Shown: positions 1 through 8,005 of the stretch, piece by piece | Layout: each line of letters starts with the position of its first letter | How positions within the stretch are numbered: position 1 is the first letter of the stretch | NCBI GenBank assembly: GCA_024239075.1 | Contig: JANBVI010000076.1 | Span: forward strand, 1-64,000 | Origin: Fischerella sp. CENA71 | GTDB taxonomy: Bacteria > Cyanobacteriota > Cyanobacteriia > Cyanobacteriales > Nostocaceae | Direction: 5' to 3' | Length of the DNA stretch: 64,000 bases | Program-made: the position numbers and the translations under genes | The notes under the pieces: generated by a model | Database searches by the model: none | Told to the model about the DNA's origin: nothing | What the model saw: only the letters and a program-made list of their open reading frames with translations

Positions 1-204
1 TTTCAAAGAAAGAGGGTTTATTTCTCTGATGAAGAACATCTAAAACCTTAATTTTTATGCAAATTTAACTTTGATTATATTCTATCAGTTGTTTGTGTAA
101 TTAATTCTGCTTAGTTACTTACAATCATCCCAAAACCCAACACCTATAGTTACAACCAAGGTAAGTTAATTAGTTAGTTCGTTACTATTCAATCTAACTT
201 TGTT

Positions 205-240
205 TGATACTCCCACTGGGCTTTAGCACGTGGGATTCTT
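205..240. repeat. Solo hairpin resembling an IS200/IS605 end
   Basis: TCCCAC (211-216) and GTGGGA (230-235) form a short stem around GGGCTTTAGCAC. The arrangement resembles the end hairpins of IS200/IS605 elements, but no tnpA or tnpB lies nearby, so it would be a solo remnant. It could equally be the terminator of a gene left of the window. The rest of 1-506 shows no gene; the lytic transglycosylase promoter must lie in it. Confidence 0.25.
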
Positions 241-506
241 ATTTCATTCAGCCAACTTACGAGCGAGGAGTTTCCCTACCGTTCGCAGACAAATAGCAAG
301 TTCAAACATGAAAATATACCTATTGGATGATGCTGAATCTCAAATTAGGTTGATAATTTTTTATTAACAAAAGTATAAAAATGGCGATCGCAATCGACTG
401 AAAATTTTTCGTGTTCAATAAAAAATTGCAAGGCAAAAATGGTTCCCTACAGCATTAGTAATGCTAAAGTGGCAAGAAATTCATGTGAAACTTTCAGCGG
501 GTATCA

Positions 507-2699
507 ATGCTGAAGAAGCTACAGAAAAAACAAATTTCTCTAATTGTGGGTGCAGGACTATGTGCCTTTCTAGCTGGGGCTATGGTTTCCGCCCCTCAAA
601 TGGGAAGATATCTTGGACAATGGCTCAAGCAATTTAACAATCAGTCAGAACAACTGACAGAAGCAACTAAAGCTGAGTCAGCTGTTTTCTCTTTGGTACT
701 CCAATCTCCTAGCCAAAGAGCAGAAAAACTTGAGGAATTAGCCAAAGGGTTTCCATCACGAGATCGGAACCGCGCTCGTTATTTGCTAGCCAGTGATTTA
801 GTTGAACGCAATGAAGGTAAACAGGCGTTAAGTCTCTTGGAAGGGCTGGAGAAAGACTATCCACAGCTGGCGCCTTATATTTTGCTGAAAAGGGCCCAGG
901 CCTATGACATTTTAGGAGAAGCAGGTAAAGCTTCTGATGATAGACAGGCTGTTGTCAAAAATTATCCTATACATCCAGCCAGTGTGAAAGCCCTTTATTT
1001 AATAGCGTTACCCGAATATCAAGAAAAAGCGATCGCCTCTTTTCCTTCTCATCCCCTCACCTGGGATATTATTCGCAAGCGCTTGGCAGAAAATCCCAAT
1101 CAGCCACAATTACAATTAATTTTGGCAAAACATGCTTATGACCAACCAGAAATTGTACCCGTCTTAGATGAGCTAGTTAAAAATGCGACTTTGAAGCCAG
1201 AAGAATGGGAAATTGTTGCTCACGCCTATTGGGAAAATAATCAGTTTGCCAAAGCAGCAGAAGTTTACTCCAAATCAGCCAAAACACCTCGTAACCTCTA
1301 TCGTCTGGCGCGGGGATTACAAATAGATGATAAACGAGATCAAGCGATCGCCATCTACAAACAACTAATCAGTGCTTTCCCAGACGCCCAAGAAACAGGT
1401 ACAGCTTTGCTGCGTTTGGCAGAAATGAGCAAACCACGTCAAAATGCTCTACCTTATCTTGACCAAATCATCAGTAAATTTCCTGAGCTAGCAGGAGAAG
1501 CATTGGTAGCAAAAGTCAAAATTTTACAAGGTCAAAATGACACCAACGGAGCAAATACAGCGCTGCAATTACTGATGAGTAAGTACGGGAATACTGAAGA
1601 AGCAGCACAATACCGTTGGAAAATGGCATTAGAAAAGGCTGAAGCCAAAGATTACCAAGCAGCATGGCAATGGGCAGAACCAATTCCTAGCACTAACCCT
1701 GATAGTATTTTGGCTCCAAGAGCGGGTTTTTGGATCGGGAGATGGGCCACAAATTTAGGGAAAATGCAGGAAGCGACACAAGCTTATGAGTATGTAATTA
1801 GCAATTTTCCTCAGTCTTATTATGCGTGGCGATCGGCAGTGACTCTGGGATTAAATGTTGGCAACTTTAACAATGTTCGTCAGTTGACACCAGAAGTAGT
1901 TCCCCTTGTGCGTCCTGTACCCACAGCAGGTTCTGAAACCTTCAAAGAATTATATCTGCTTGGTCAAGACCGTGATGCTTGGTTGCAATGGGAAGCTGAA
2001 TTCAACAACAAAGCCCAACCTACAGTAGCACAACAATTTACTGAAGGTTTGATGCTTTTGACTCAAGGAGAAAATTTACGTGGAATTGACACAATCTCTA
2101 AATTGGAAGACCGAGAAAAACCAGAAGAAAAAGCTGAATATGAAACTTTAAGTAAACAGATCACTTACTGGCAAGCTCGTTATCCTTTTCCTTATCTTAA
2201 AGAAATAGAATATTGGTCAAAACAACGCCAGCTAAATCCTTTATTGGTGACAGCATTGATTCGCCAAGAGTCACGATTTCAACCAAAAATTAAATCAGTT
2301 GCTAATGCGACTGGCTTAATGCAGGTATTACCAGATACAGCTAAGTGGATTGCTCCTCAAATTAAAGAGGATAGTAAAAAAATTAACCTTGAAGACCCTA
2401 ACGACAATATCATGTTGGGTACTTGGTATTTAGATCATACTCATCAGCAATATGGTAATAACTCGTTGCTGGCGATCGCGAGTTATAATGCTGGCCCCGG
2501 TAACGTCGCTAAGTGGTTGCAAACTATACCAACACAAGATCCAGATGAGTTTGTTGAAGAAATACCGTTTGATGAAACTAAAAATTATGTACGTCAAGTT
2601 TTTGGAAATTACTGGAATTATTTGCGACTTTATAACCCAGAAATTTCTCGGTTAGTCCAACAATACTCAGCCAAACATCCACCATTACCACAACAGTAA
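507..2699 (+). CDS. Soluble lytic murein transglycosylase, Slt70-like, membrane-anchored
   Basis: Predicted to cleave the beta-1,4 MurNAc-GlcNAc bond of peptidoglycan to give 1,6-anhydro ends. Residues about 11-31 are a hydrophobic anchor or uncleaved signal, followed by some 450 residues of TPR-like helical repeats (the Slt70 superhelix) and a C-terminal SLT domain. The catalytic glutamate is in RQESRF (about residue 588), followed by ATGLMQVLPDTA and SYNAGPGNV, all family signatures. The 730-aa length fits the Slt70 type. The start is the ATG after an AGCGGG stretch. It converges with the VOC gene across a perfect palindrome. Family call is firm; exact substrate role is inferred. Confidence 0.93.
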   Translation: MLKKLQKKQISLIVGAGLCAFLAGAMVSAPQMGRYLGQWLKQFNNQSEQLTEATKAESAVFSLVLQSPSQRAEKLEELAKGFPSRDRNRARYLLASDLVERNEGKQALSLLEGLEKDYPQLAPYILLKRAQAYDILGEAGKASDDRQAVVKNYPIHPASVKALYLIALPEYQEKAIASFPSHPLTWDIIRKRLAENPNQPQLQLILAKHAYDQPEIVPVLDELVKNATLKPEEWEIVAHAYWENNQFAKAAEVYSKSAKTPRNLYRLARGLQIDDKRDQAIAIYKQLISAFPDAQETGTALLRLAEMSKPRQNALPYLDQIISKFPELAGEALVAKVKILQGQNDTNGANTALQLLMSKYGNTEEAAQYRWKMALEKAEAKDYQAAWQWAEPIPSTNPDSILAPRAGFWIGRWATNLGKMQEATQAYEYVISNFPQSYYAWRSAVTLGLNVGNFNNVRQLTPEVVPLVRPVPTAGSETFKELYLLGQDRDAWLQWEAEFNNKAQPTVAQQFTEGLMLLTQGENLRGIDTISKLEDREKPEEKAEYETLSKQITYWQARYPFPYLKEIEYWSKQRQLNPLLVTALIRQESRFQPKIKSVANATGLMQVLPDTAKWIAPQIKEDSKKINLEDPNDNIMLGTWYLDHTHQQYGNNSLLAIASYNAGPGNVAKWLQTIPTQDPDEFVEEIPFDETKNYVRQVFGNYWNYLRLYNPEISRLVQQYSAKHPPLPQQ

Positions 2700-2702
2700 C
2701 GA

Positions 2703-2730
2703 GAGTGTGCGTTATCGATAACGCACACTC
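2703..2730. terminator. Perfect 28-bp palindrome between convergent genes
   Basis: GAGTGTGCGTTATC is followed immediately by its own reverse complement, so each strand can fold into a very stable hairpin with a minimal loop. It lies 4 bp past the transglycosylase stop and 10 bp from the VOC stop. It lacks a T-tract, so a bidirectional terminator or mRNA 3'-end stabiliser is inferred from position only. Confidence 0.5.
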
Positions 2731-2739
2731 AATAGAGAA

Positions 2740-3135
2740 TTATTTCAAAGCATAGTCTTGGTTATATTCCACTAGCTCAATTTCGTTACCATCAGGGTCA
2801 TTAACATAAATTCTATGCTTTGTTTCTAGTGCTGACATTGTGTAATATTCAATGCCTTTATCCTCCAGCAACTTTTTCATGGTTTCGCCATCTTTAATCA
2901 CAAAACCAACGTGGTTGATGCCAATGTTTTCATAGGAAGTATGTACACGTTCTTGCTCATGCTCATCATTTAATGCTAGATAAAATTGGCGATCGCCAAA
3001 ATGTATCCAACGCCGACCATTAAATACACCTTCTGCGCGTACATACCAATCAGGAAATAAAGTTTGGTAAAAATTCTGACTGGCGTCTATATCTTTACAA
3101 GAAAGGTTAATGTGTTCAAAGCGAATCAAGTTCAT
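2740..3135 (-). CDS. VOC-superfamily (glyoxalase/dioxygenase-fold) protein
   Basis: 131-aa single-domain protein of the vicinal oxygen chelate fold. It opens with FEHINLSCKDIDASQNFYQT, the usual first beta-alpha module with a metal-ligand-type His, carries NHVGFVIKD in the second module and ends with DPDGNEIELVEY, whose Glu is the usual last metal ligand. VOC proteins include glyoxalase I, ring-cleavage dioxygenases and resistance proteins; nothing in the sequence picks one, so the substrate is unknown. It is transcribed convergently with the upstream transglycosylase and divergently from the FAD oxidoreductase. Confidence 0.8.
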   Translation of the reverse strand: MNLIRFEHINLSCKDIDASQNFYQTLFPDWYVRAEGVFNGRRWIHFGDRQFYLALNDEHEQERVHTSYENIGINHVGFVIKDGETMKKLLEDKGIEYYTMSALETKHRIYVNDPDGNEIELVEYNQDYALK

Positions 3136-3284
3136 ATTTAAGCACCGATAAAAAGGTTTTCCATACCTGGGATTTTCGATCTAGCTCTTTATATTAAATC
3201 ATAATCGTTATGAGTTTATATTGCAAGTGTCTGATTCCCAAGCAATTGGTGAAAATATATTCGGAAAGCCAGTGAGGTTAAAAG

Positions 3285-5060
3285 ATGGTGAATCAGACAT
3301 ATCAAGCCGATGTCTTAGTTGTCGGTGGTGGAACAGGTGGAACCGCAGCTGCTATCCAAGCAGCGCGACGGGGAGTAAAAACTATCCTCGTCAGCAAATT
3401 TCCTTGGTTAGGAGGAATGCTGACATCTGCGGGTGTATCTGCACCGGATGGGAATGAATTAGAAGCTTTTCAAACAGGTTTATGGGGGGCGTTTTTACGA
3501 GAATTGCAGCAGCGACAACCAGGAGGATTGAATAATAGTTGGGTCAGCTTTTTTAGTTATGACCCGCGTATAGGTGCGGAGATTTTTGCAGATTGGGTGC
3601 GAGAATTACCAAATCTGCTTTGGATTCCTGGATATCTGCCTTTGGAGATTTTTCGAGAAGGAGATTGTATAACTGGGGTTAGGTTTACAGATTTTACTGT
3701 TAAAGCCAAGGTGACTCTCGATGCCACAGAATTAGGAGATTTATTGGCTTTGGCTGAAATATCTCATCGCTGGGGTTGGGAGTTGCAGTCGGAGTTTGGA
3801 GAAACTAGCGCCCCAGCTGATTTTAATTCTCTCACAGCAAAATATCCTGTGCAAGCCCCAACCTGGGTGGTGGTGATGCAAGATTACGGTGAAGCCGTTG
3901 CCCCAGAAATTCCATCTGCACCAAACTACGACCCATCAATGTTTACTGGTGCTTGGGATGACTATGGCGCTGAGAATTTTTTGAACTACGGGCGCTTACC
4001 AGGAAATAGATTCATGATCAATTGGCCGATTCACGGTAACGATTATGGTGAAGGTGTGGGTAGATTGATCCAGTCTGAAGCAGCAAAGCAAGAATTTCAC
4101 CAAGAATGCCTTTGGCATAGTCAAAATTTTGCCCATTTTATTCAAAATCAGCTTGGTCGTCGTTATGGTTTAGCAGATGGTATCTTTCCCCAAATCCAAA
4201 ATTGCACAGGTGCTTATGCGTTACATCCTTATTACCGAGAAAGTCGCCGTTTAGTAGGGCTAACTACTGTTAGAGAACAGGATATTTTGCCAGTAGCAGG
4301 AGGTACGGTAGCAGCATTAAATATAGATGCGATCGCCATTGGCAATTACGCCAACGATCATCATTATCCTGGTGTCAAGTTTGACTTACAACCAAAATCA
4401 ATCCGTTGGGGAGGTCGCTGGACGGGAACTCCCTTCACTATTCCTTACCGTTGTCTGATTCCGATAGAGACAGATGGTTTATTAGTGTGTGAAAAGAATA
4501 TTTCTGTGTCTCATATAGCCAATGGTGCAACTAGATTGCAACCTGTTGTTATGGGTATTGGTCAAGCAGCAGGGATGGCTGCTGCTATTTGCGTAGAGTT
4601 GAATTGTCAGCCCAAAGAATTACCTGTTAGAGTCTTGCAAACAGCTTTACTACTAGATCAAATAGCACCGACAGCAGTAATTCCGTTATTCAATGTCTCG
4701 CATACTAGTATCAATTGGCTACATTGGCAACAATATTACTTAGATAATCCAGAACTATATCCATGTAACGGCTATTGTCCTGATGACTCTGCTTATCAGT
4801 ACGATCACGGCAGTATAAAAACTAGGCAAGAACAAAATTTTAACCGTTTCCAAGGTATTTTTCACCGCCTTAACCACCAAGATTACAGATTCACAATTAT
4901 GATCCCAGCTTCATACAAAGGCCAAATTTGGCAGCTTGTGACTTTGCGATCGCCAATCAATGAACTGCTGCAAACTTCACCCCATGGGCAACAGCTCAAT
5001 CTTTGGGGTTGTCTCAACCAGGCTGGTCGTTGGTTACTAGTGGAAAATACTCATGACTGA
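3285..5060 (+). CDS. FAD-dependent oxidoreductase
   Basis: 591-aa flavoprotein. The N-terminus has the dinucleotide-binding motif VVGGGTGGTAAA (about residues 11-22) followed by a basic segment ending the second strand (RRGVKTILVSK), typical of the FAD-dependent oxidoreductase family that also includes succinate-dehydrogenase-like proteins. A second conserved block near residues 405-440 (TDGLLVCEKNISVS, then GIGQAAGMAAA) is the C-terminal part of the FAD domain. GAGG lies just upstream of the ATG. Substrate unknown. The patX-type gene follows 109 bp downstream on the same strand but has its own promoter elements, so they are probably not an operon. Confidence 0.82.
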   Translation: MVNQTYQADVLVVGGGTGGTAAAIQAARRGVKTILVSKFPWLGGMLTSAGVSAPDGNELEAFQTGLWGAFLRELQQRQPGGLNNSWVSFFSYDPRIGAEIFADWVRELPNLLWIPGYLPLEIFREGDCITGVRFTDFTVKAKVTLDATELGDLLALAEISHRWGWELQSEFGETSAPADFNSLTAKYPVQAPTWVVVMQDYGEAVAPEIPSAPNYDPSMFTGAWDDYGAENFLNYGRLPGNRFMINWPIHGNDYGEGVGRLIQSEAAKQEFHQECLWHSQNFAHFIQNQLGRRYGLADGIFPQIQNCTGAYALHPYYRESRRLVGLTTVREQDILPVAGGTVAALNIDAIAIGNYANDHHYPGVKFDLQPKSIRWGGRWTGTPFTIPYRCLIPIETDGLLVCEKNISVSHIANGATRLQPVVMGIGQAAGMAAAICVELNCQPKELPVRVLQTALLLDQIAPTAVIPLFNVSHTSINWLHWQQYYLDNPELYPCNGYCPDDSAYQYDHGSIKTRQEQNFNRFQGIFHRLNHQDYRFTIMIPASYKGQIWQLVTLRSPINELLQTSPHGQQLNLWGCLNQAGRWLLVENTHD

Positions 5061-5077
5061 TTCAAATATTTTTTTCA

Positions 5078-5137
5078 GTTAAAAACAATACTTTTTGACG
5101 AAATTGTCCGGAAGCAGTAAAACAAACTCAGTATCAA
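5078..5137 (+). promoter_or_regulatory. patX promoter: NtcA-like site plus TCCGGA (DIF) element
   Basis: An imperfect NtcA site GTT-N8-TAC (5078-5091; consensus GTA-N8-TAC) is followed 15 bp later by TCCGGA (5107-5112) and then a possible -10, TATCAA (5132-5137). TCCGGA near -35 is the DIF element of HetR-dependent promoters induced in developing heterocysts. TCCGGA ends 57 bp before the ATG. A DIF element close upstream, preceded by an NtcA site in heterocyst formers, is the reported arrangement for patX genes. Confidence 0.68.
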
Positions 5138-5169
5138 GGAAATGAAGAGTTCTAAAATAGACACTTGTT

Positions 5170-5475
5170 ATGCGTGCTGCCATTTCACTTTTAGTTACAG
5201 GTTTGTTACTGAGCAGCTTGGCTGTGAACAGCCAAACAGCTACTACTTCCCTATCCGATATGTTGATACCTCACTCTGATTCTCACCTGTTAATCTCGGC
5301 AAAATCTAAACCTCAAAAGTCTTCTCCTTATCGGGGTAGTGGACGCGATCGAGAAAGACAAAGAGTATCTTTTCTTTTGCTATCTGCAAAAACTACTCCC
5401 AGGAACCGTCCTGCTAAGGGTGGTTCACGTAGAGATTTAATCCAACATCCTGGTAACAAGCATGTTGTTGTCTAA
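5170..5475 (+). CDS. patX: PatX-like RGSGR-containing heterocyst-inhibition precursor
   Basis: 101-aa protein with an N-terminal secretion signal (hydrophobic core about residues 4-20, then VNSQ) and the exact pentapeptide RGSGR at residues 55-59 (bases 5332-5346). RGSGR peptides of PatS, HetN and PatX bind HetR and block heterocyst differentiation. Signal peptide plus RGSGR plus upstream TCCGGA is the PatX signature rather than PatS (very short) or HetN (a ketoacyl-reductase-like protein). Unusually, the mature part looks duplicated: LLISAKSKP before the motif reappears as LLLSAKTTP (residues 69-77), followed by a degenerate KGGSRRDLIQ. Only the first copy keeps a usable pentapeptide. The mature part is strongly basic. 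Confidence 0.82.
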   Translation: MRAAISLLVTGLLLSSLAVNSQTATTSLSDMLIPHSDSHLLISAKSKPQKSSPYRGSGRDRERQRVSFLLLSAKTTPRNRPAKGGSRRDLIQHPGNKHVVV

Positions 5476-6162
5476 CAACGACACACTGAAGACAATCTTT
5501 ATAGGCTAGTAGTTTTGTTGGTAGCAAGGAATTCAGATTACACCCCAACACGATGTTTTACGTAAACATCTGTTACACACCTTCTATAGCAAGTATATAA
5601 CAGTTGAGACACAACTAAGTCAGGTAATCGCTCTGTATTAATTCTGTGATTTTCGTGTAAATAAAGGGTCTTCCACCGTTGCGAACAGAAGGCAAAATCA
5701 ATCAAAATCCGTATTGCAAACAGCATCACTCCTCAAACAAGTAACCATATCCCGATCGCAAACCTCAAATAATCAGGAAAAGGGTGTCACTTCGTCTACC
5801 AGTGCAGCGTCAGCACATATGTTTGCCGATATATCTCGATTATTAGGGAAATAGGCAAGAAACCAACTCTCTGATATCTTAATCAGGCTTTTTTCTGTGT
5901 TGAGCTACTGGTATCTTGCATCGGGGAAAAAAAGAACTTTATTGAGGTTGCAAACAACATTAATCTTAGAAAATCAAAGCCTGTGCTTGTTCATAAATAT
6001 ATCAACAAGCGCTAGTCATCTTTGTTTCACTACCATCATTTCGCACAACTATTTTGCTTTTTACCAAAAAATAACACATGGTGGGTGTAGAGAAAAGAAA
6101 ACAGCTAGTTATTCCCCTTACACCCCCACACTCGGAACACCCTTACACCAGTCCTAAAGTTG
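5476..6162. other. Intergenic region, no convincing gene
   Basis: 687 bp between patX and the methyltransferase. It contains a small hairpin (GATGTTT 5552-5558 with AAACATC 5564-5570) and, at 5871-5894, a weak stem CTGAT/ATCAG followed by six T that could end a + strand transcript. The right end holds TACACCC-type low-complexity repeats (about 6115-6150). Short open frames here have no recognisable protein features. Confidence 0.5.
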
Positions 6163-7218
6163 TCAAACTGGTTTGTGAGCAATCAAATACTTGCTCATCA
6201 AATGAACTTGTATTTCAACATTCTCAAAACCTGCTTTTTCCAAACGCTCTACTAAATCATCAGTCATGTAATGTTTATAGTAGGGTTCATGATACATTTG
6301 GTGGAAGTTTTCCATGAATGGTTGCATTTCTGGAGAATCACTCATTTGTACAGAGTCACAAATAATAAACACTCCTCCGGGTTTTGTTACCCGGTAACAT
6401 TGTTCAATAACTCCCTGACGTACTCCCGCAGGTAATTCATGGAAAAGAAACACAGAAGTAACTGCGTGAAAATAATTATCCAGGTAGGGTAACTCCTCAG
6501 CGTTAGCTTGCAATAATTGTGGTAATTCTCCCGGAATTTGGCTTAATAATTCATTTGCTTTTCGCAAGTAAGCTGGTGACAAATCCGTACCAAACAGTGA
6601 TGCTTGTGGGAAAGCTGCGCGAATCATTTTTAAAGTCCGACCGGTTCCACAAGCTACATCTAAAATGCGTATTTGGTGGTGTGGTAAATCAGCAAAAAAT
6701 TTTAGCCCTTTCTTAAGAGGTGCGAGAATTCGCCGTCGCATTGGATCAGCCGTACCACCAAACAGAATTTCCACCTGTAAATCGTAGAGATTGGCTGACC
6801 AGTCGCTCAAATAGCCATCAGTTTGGTGATGAAAGTTTTGTACGTAATAACTCGGATAACCAGAAGTTTCTAAATCTGCGGGAAAGTCTTGATAATTCTT
6901 CTGTTTAGCTCGCTCCCAGGTTTGAAATAAATCTAGGCATACTACTGGATAGTACTGGAAAAAGTCTTGCCAAGGATTATCAAACAGCAAGCTCGTAGGA
7001 TATACACCCTGCTCTGCATCTTGCCAATCAGCTTCTAGTAGATTATCCAGTCTTTGTTGAAGTTTGGGTAAAGCTTCTGTCGGGATGGGTTTGGTTTGCT
7101 GCTCAAAAGGAGAAATTAAATTTAACAACCGTGTGCTTAATGTCTTATGAGCCAAACCAAAATAGTTTTTACCCTGCTGAAATGTTTGATAAGTCAGCTT
7201 TGTTAATGTGTCGGACAT
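6163..7218 (-). CDS. Class I SAM-dependent methyltransferase
   Basis: 351-aa protein with a methyltransferase domain in its C-terminal half. Motif I is ILDVACGTGRTLKMI, the acidic end of strand 2 is FGTDLSP, and the post-I/II block includes NAEELPYLDNYFHAVTSVFLFHEL, typical of the UbiE/Methyltransf_11 group. The first 140 residues are a poorly recognisable helical extension. The substrate cannot be told. It faces patX tail-to-tail and is divergent from gifA, with a repeat-rich spacer between. Confidence 0.8.
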   Translation of the reverse strand: MSDTLTKLTYQTFQQGKNYFGLAHKTLSTRLLNLISPFEQQTKPIPTEALPKLQQRLDNLLEADWQDAEQGVYPTSLLFDNPWQDFFQYYPVVCLDLFQTWERAKQKNYQDFPADLETSGYPSYYVQNFHHQTDGYLSDWSANLYDLQVEILFGGTADPMRRRILAPLKKGLKFFADLPHHQIRILDVACGTGRTLKMIRAAFPQASLFGTDLSPAYLRKANELLSQIPGELPQLLQANAEELPYLDNYFHAVTSVFLFHELPAGVRQGVIEQCYRVTKPGGVFIICDSVQMSDSPEMQPFMENFHQMYHEPYYKHYMTDDLVERLEKAGFENVEIQVHLMSKYLIAHKPV

Positions 7219-7368
7219 GTGAATGGCTTAGGCTTGTCTTTATTTTTATTTATTTAACTTAAATAATTGTAACTCTTACATCATGAATTTTAAGAATGAT
7301 TTGTTGATCAAGCAAGTCAAACCAATGAGGATAACTAAGAAGAAGCAACAAAAATAAAAATTGAGGAG

Positions 7369-7500
7369 TTTGTAGTAAGCACTTTAGTGATGAATTGAGC
7401 GCTTAAGCGTACCCTACCCTACAGGAACGCCTTAAGGCGTATGGGTACACACGCAGTGGGTTCTGTAGGTAGGCGCTACCGCGTCTACACTACAAACCCT
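7369..7500. repeat. Dispersed palindromic intergenic repeats
   Basis: This spacer starts with a GTTTGTAGTAAGCACTTTAGTG unit truncated here to its left arm (compare 13434-13457, 21091-21132 and 30369-30396). It then holds the perfect 14-bp palindrome ACGCCTTAAGGCGT (about 7428-7441) nested inside GCGTACCC...GGGTAC arms, and finally GTAGGTAGGCGCTACCGCGTC. Such palindromes are scattered through Nostocales spacers; no gene lies in 7219-7644. Confidence 0.55.
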
Positions 7501-7558
7501 TCAATGTGACAGAGTACTAGTTCATAAAATATTAAGTTTTATAAAAATGTATCATTCA

Positions 7559-7596
7559 GTAACTTCTGATACAGAATTGTTCTGCTATCTTATTAA
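7559..7596 (+). promoter_or_regulatory. gifA promoter with consensus NtcA box
   Basis: Perfect NtcA site GTA-N8-TAC (7559-7572) followed by a likely -10 TATCTT (7586-7591) or TATTAA (7591-7596). The box would be centred near -32, overlapping the -35 region, which fits repression by NtcA, as known for gif genes in cyanobacteria. A GGGAGG Shine-Dalgarno follows at about 7630-7635. Confidence 0.7.
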
Positions 7597-7644
7597 TGGA
7601 GACAAACAAATCAATCAAATTAAAACTACAGGGAGGACTCTGGT

Positions 7645-7845
7645 ATGTCTACCCAAGACAAAGCTCGTGCTTTAATGATGCGTCATTATCAGCTGATCAA
7701 AAATCGGCAACAATCGATGCTAGAACGTGCAGGGGAAGAATTGGGTCTTCCTGGAGAAATATCTCACTACTGGAACCCGACTCAAGGGAAAATAGACCAC
7801 AATGCTCGTATGAACTATGACCGCAGTAATGCTGCGATGAGTTAG
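7645..7845 (+). CDS. gifA: Glutamine synthetase inactivating factor IF7
   Basis: 66-aa basic protein that binds and inactivates type I glutamine synthetase when ammonium is plentiful; a cyanobacterium-specific mechanism replacing adenylylation. The N-terminus MSTQDKARALMMRHYQLIKN, followed by RQQSMLERA and the C-terminal YDRSNAAMS, closely match the IF7 family. A GGGAGG ribosome site precedes the ATG. It is convergent with glnA, its target, with a shared terminator. An NtcA box upstream suggests repression under nitrogen starvation, so that the inhibitor is made only when nitrogen is sufficient. Confidence 0.92.
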   Translation: MSTQDKARALMMRHYQLIKNRQQSMLERAGEELGLPGEISHYWNPTQGKIDHNARMNYDRSNAAMS

Positions 7846-7880
7846 AACTCCCGTTTATCCGCCACAGTGGTAGAGAAATA

Positions 7881-7908
7881 TAAAAAAAGCCACCCAAACT
7901 GGGTGGCT
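7881..7908 (-). terminator. Terminator between gifA and glnA
   Basis: Perfect 8-bp stem AGCCACCC (7888-7895) / GGGTGGCT (7901-7908) with a 5-nt loop. On the minus strand it is followed by seven T, making a strong intrinsic terminator for glnA; in the other direction the T-rich flank is weaker but may serve gifA. Confidence 0.8.
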
Positions 7909-8005
7909 GTATTTGTGTTTTCAAATAATTACGTCTGGTTTTATGGAAAATCGCTAGTAGTTATTTATAATTCACCACTAACTACCAACCACTAACCCTT
8001 TGAAA

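Noticed and set aside
3221-3457. 78-aa open frame overlapping the start of the FAD oxidoreductase
   Set aside because: Out-of-frame shadow of the dinucleotide-binding motif region; no independent support.
5897-6317. Open frames of 86 and 79 aa left of the methyltransferase
   Set aside because: Low-complexity content from TACACCC repeats and overlap with the antisense methyltransferase gene; no recognisable feature.
7573-7644. Glutamine riboswitch in the gifA leader
   Set aside because: The leader is only about 50 nt after the likely start and lacks the conserved three-stem core of the glutamine-II/glnA RNA motifs.
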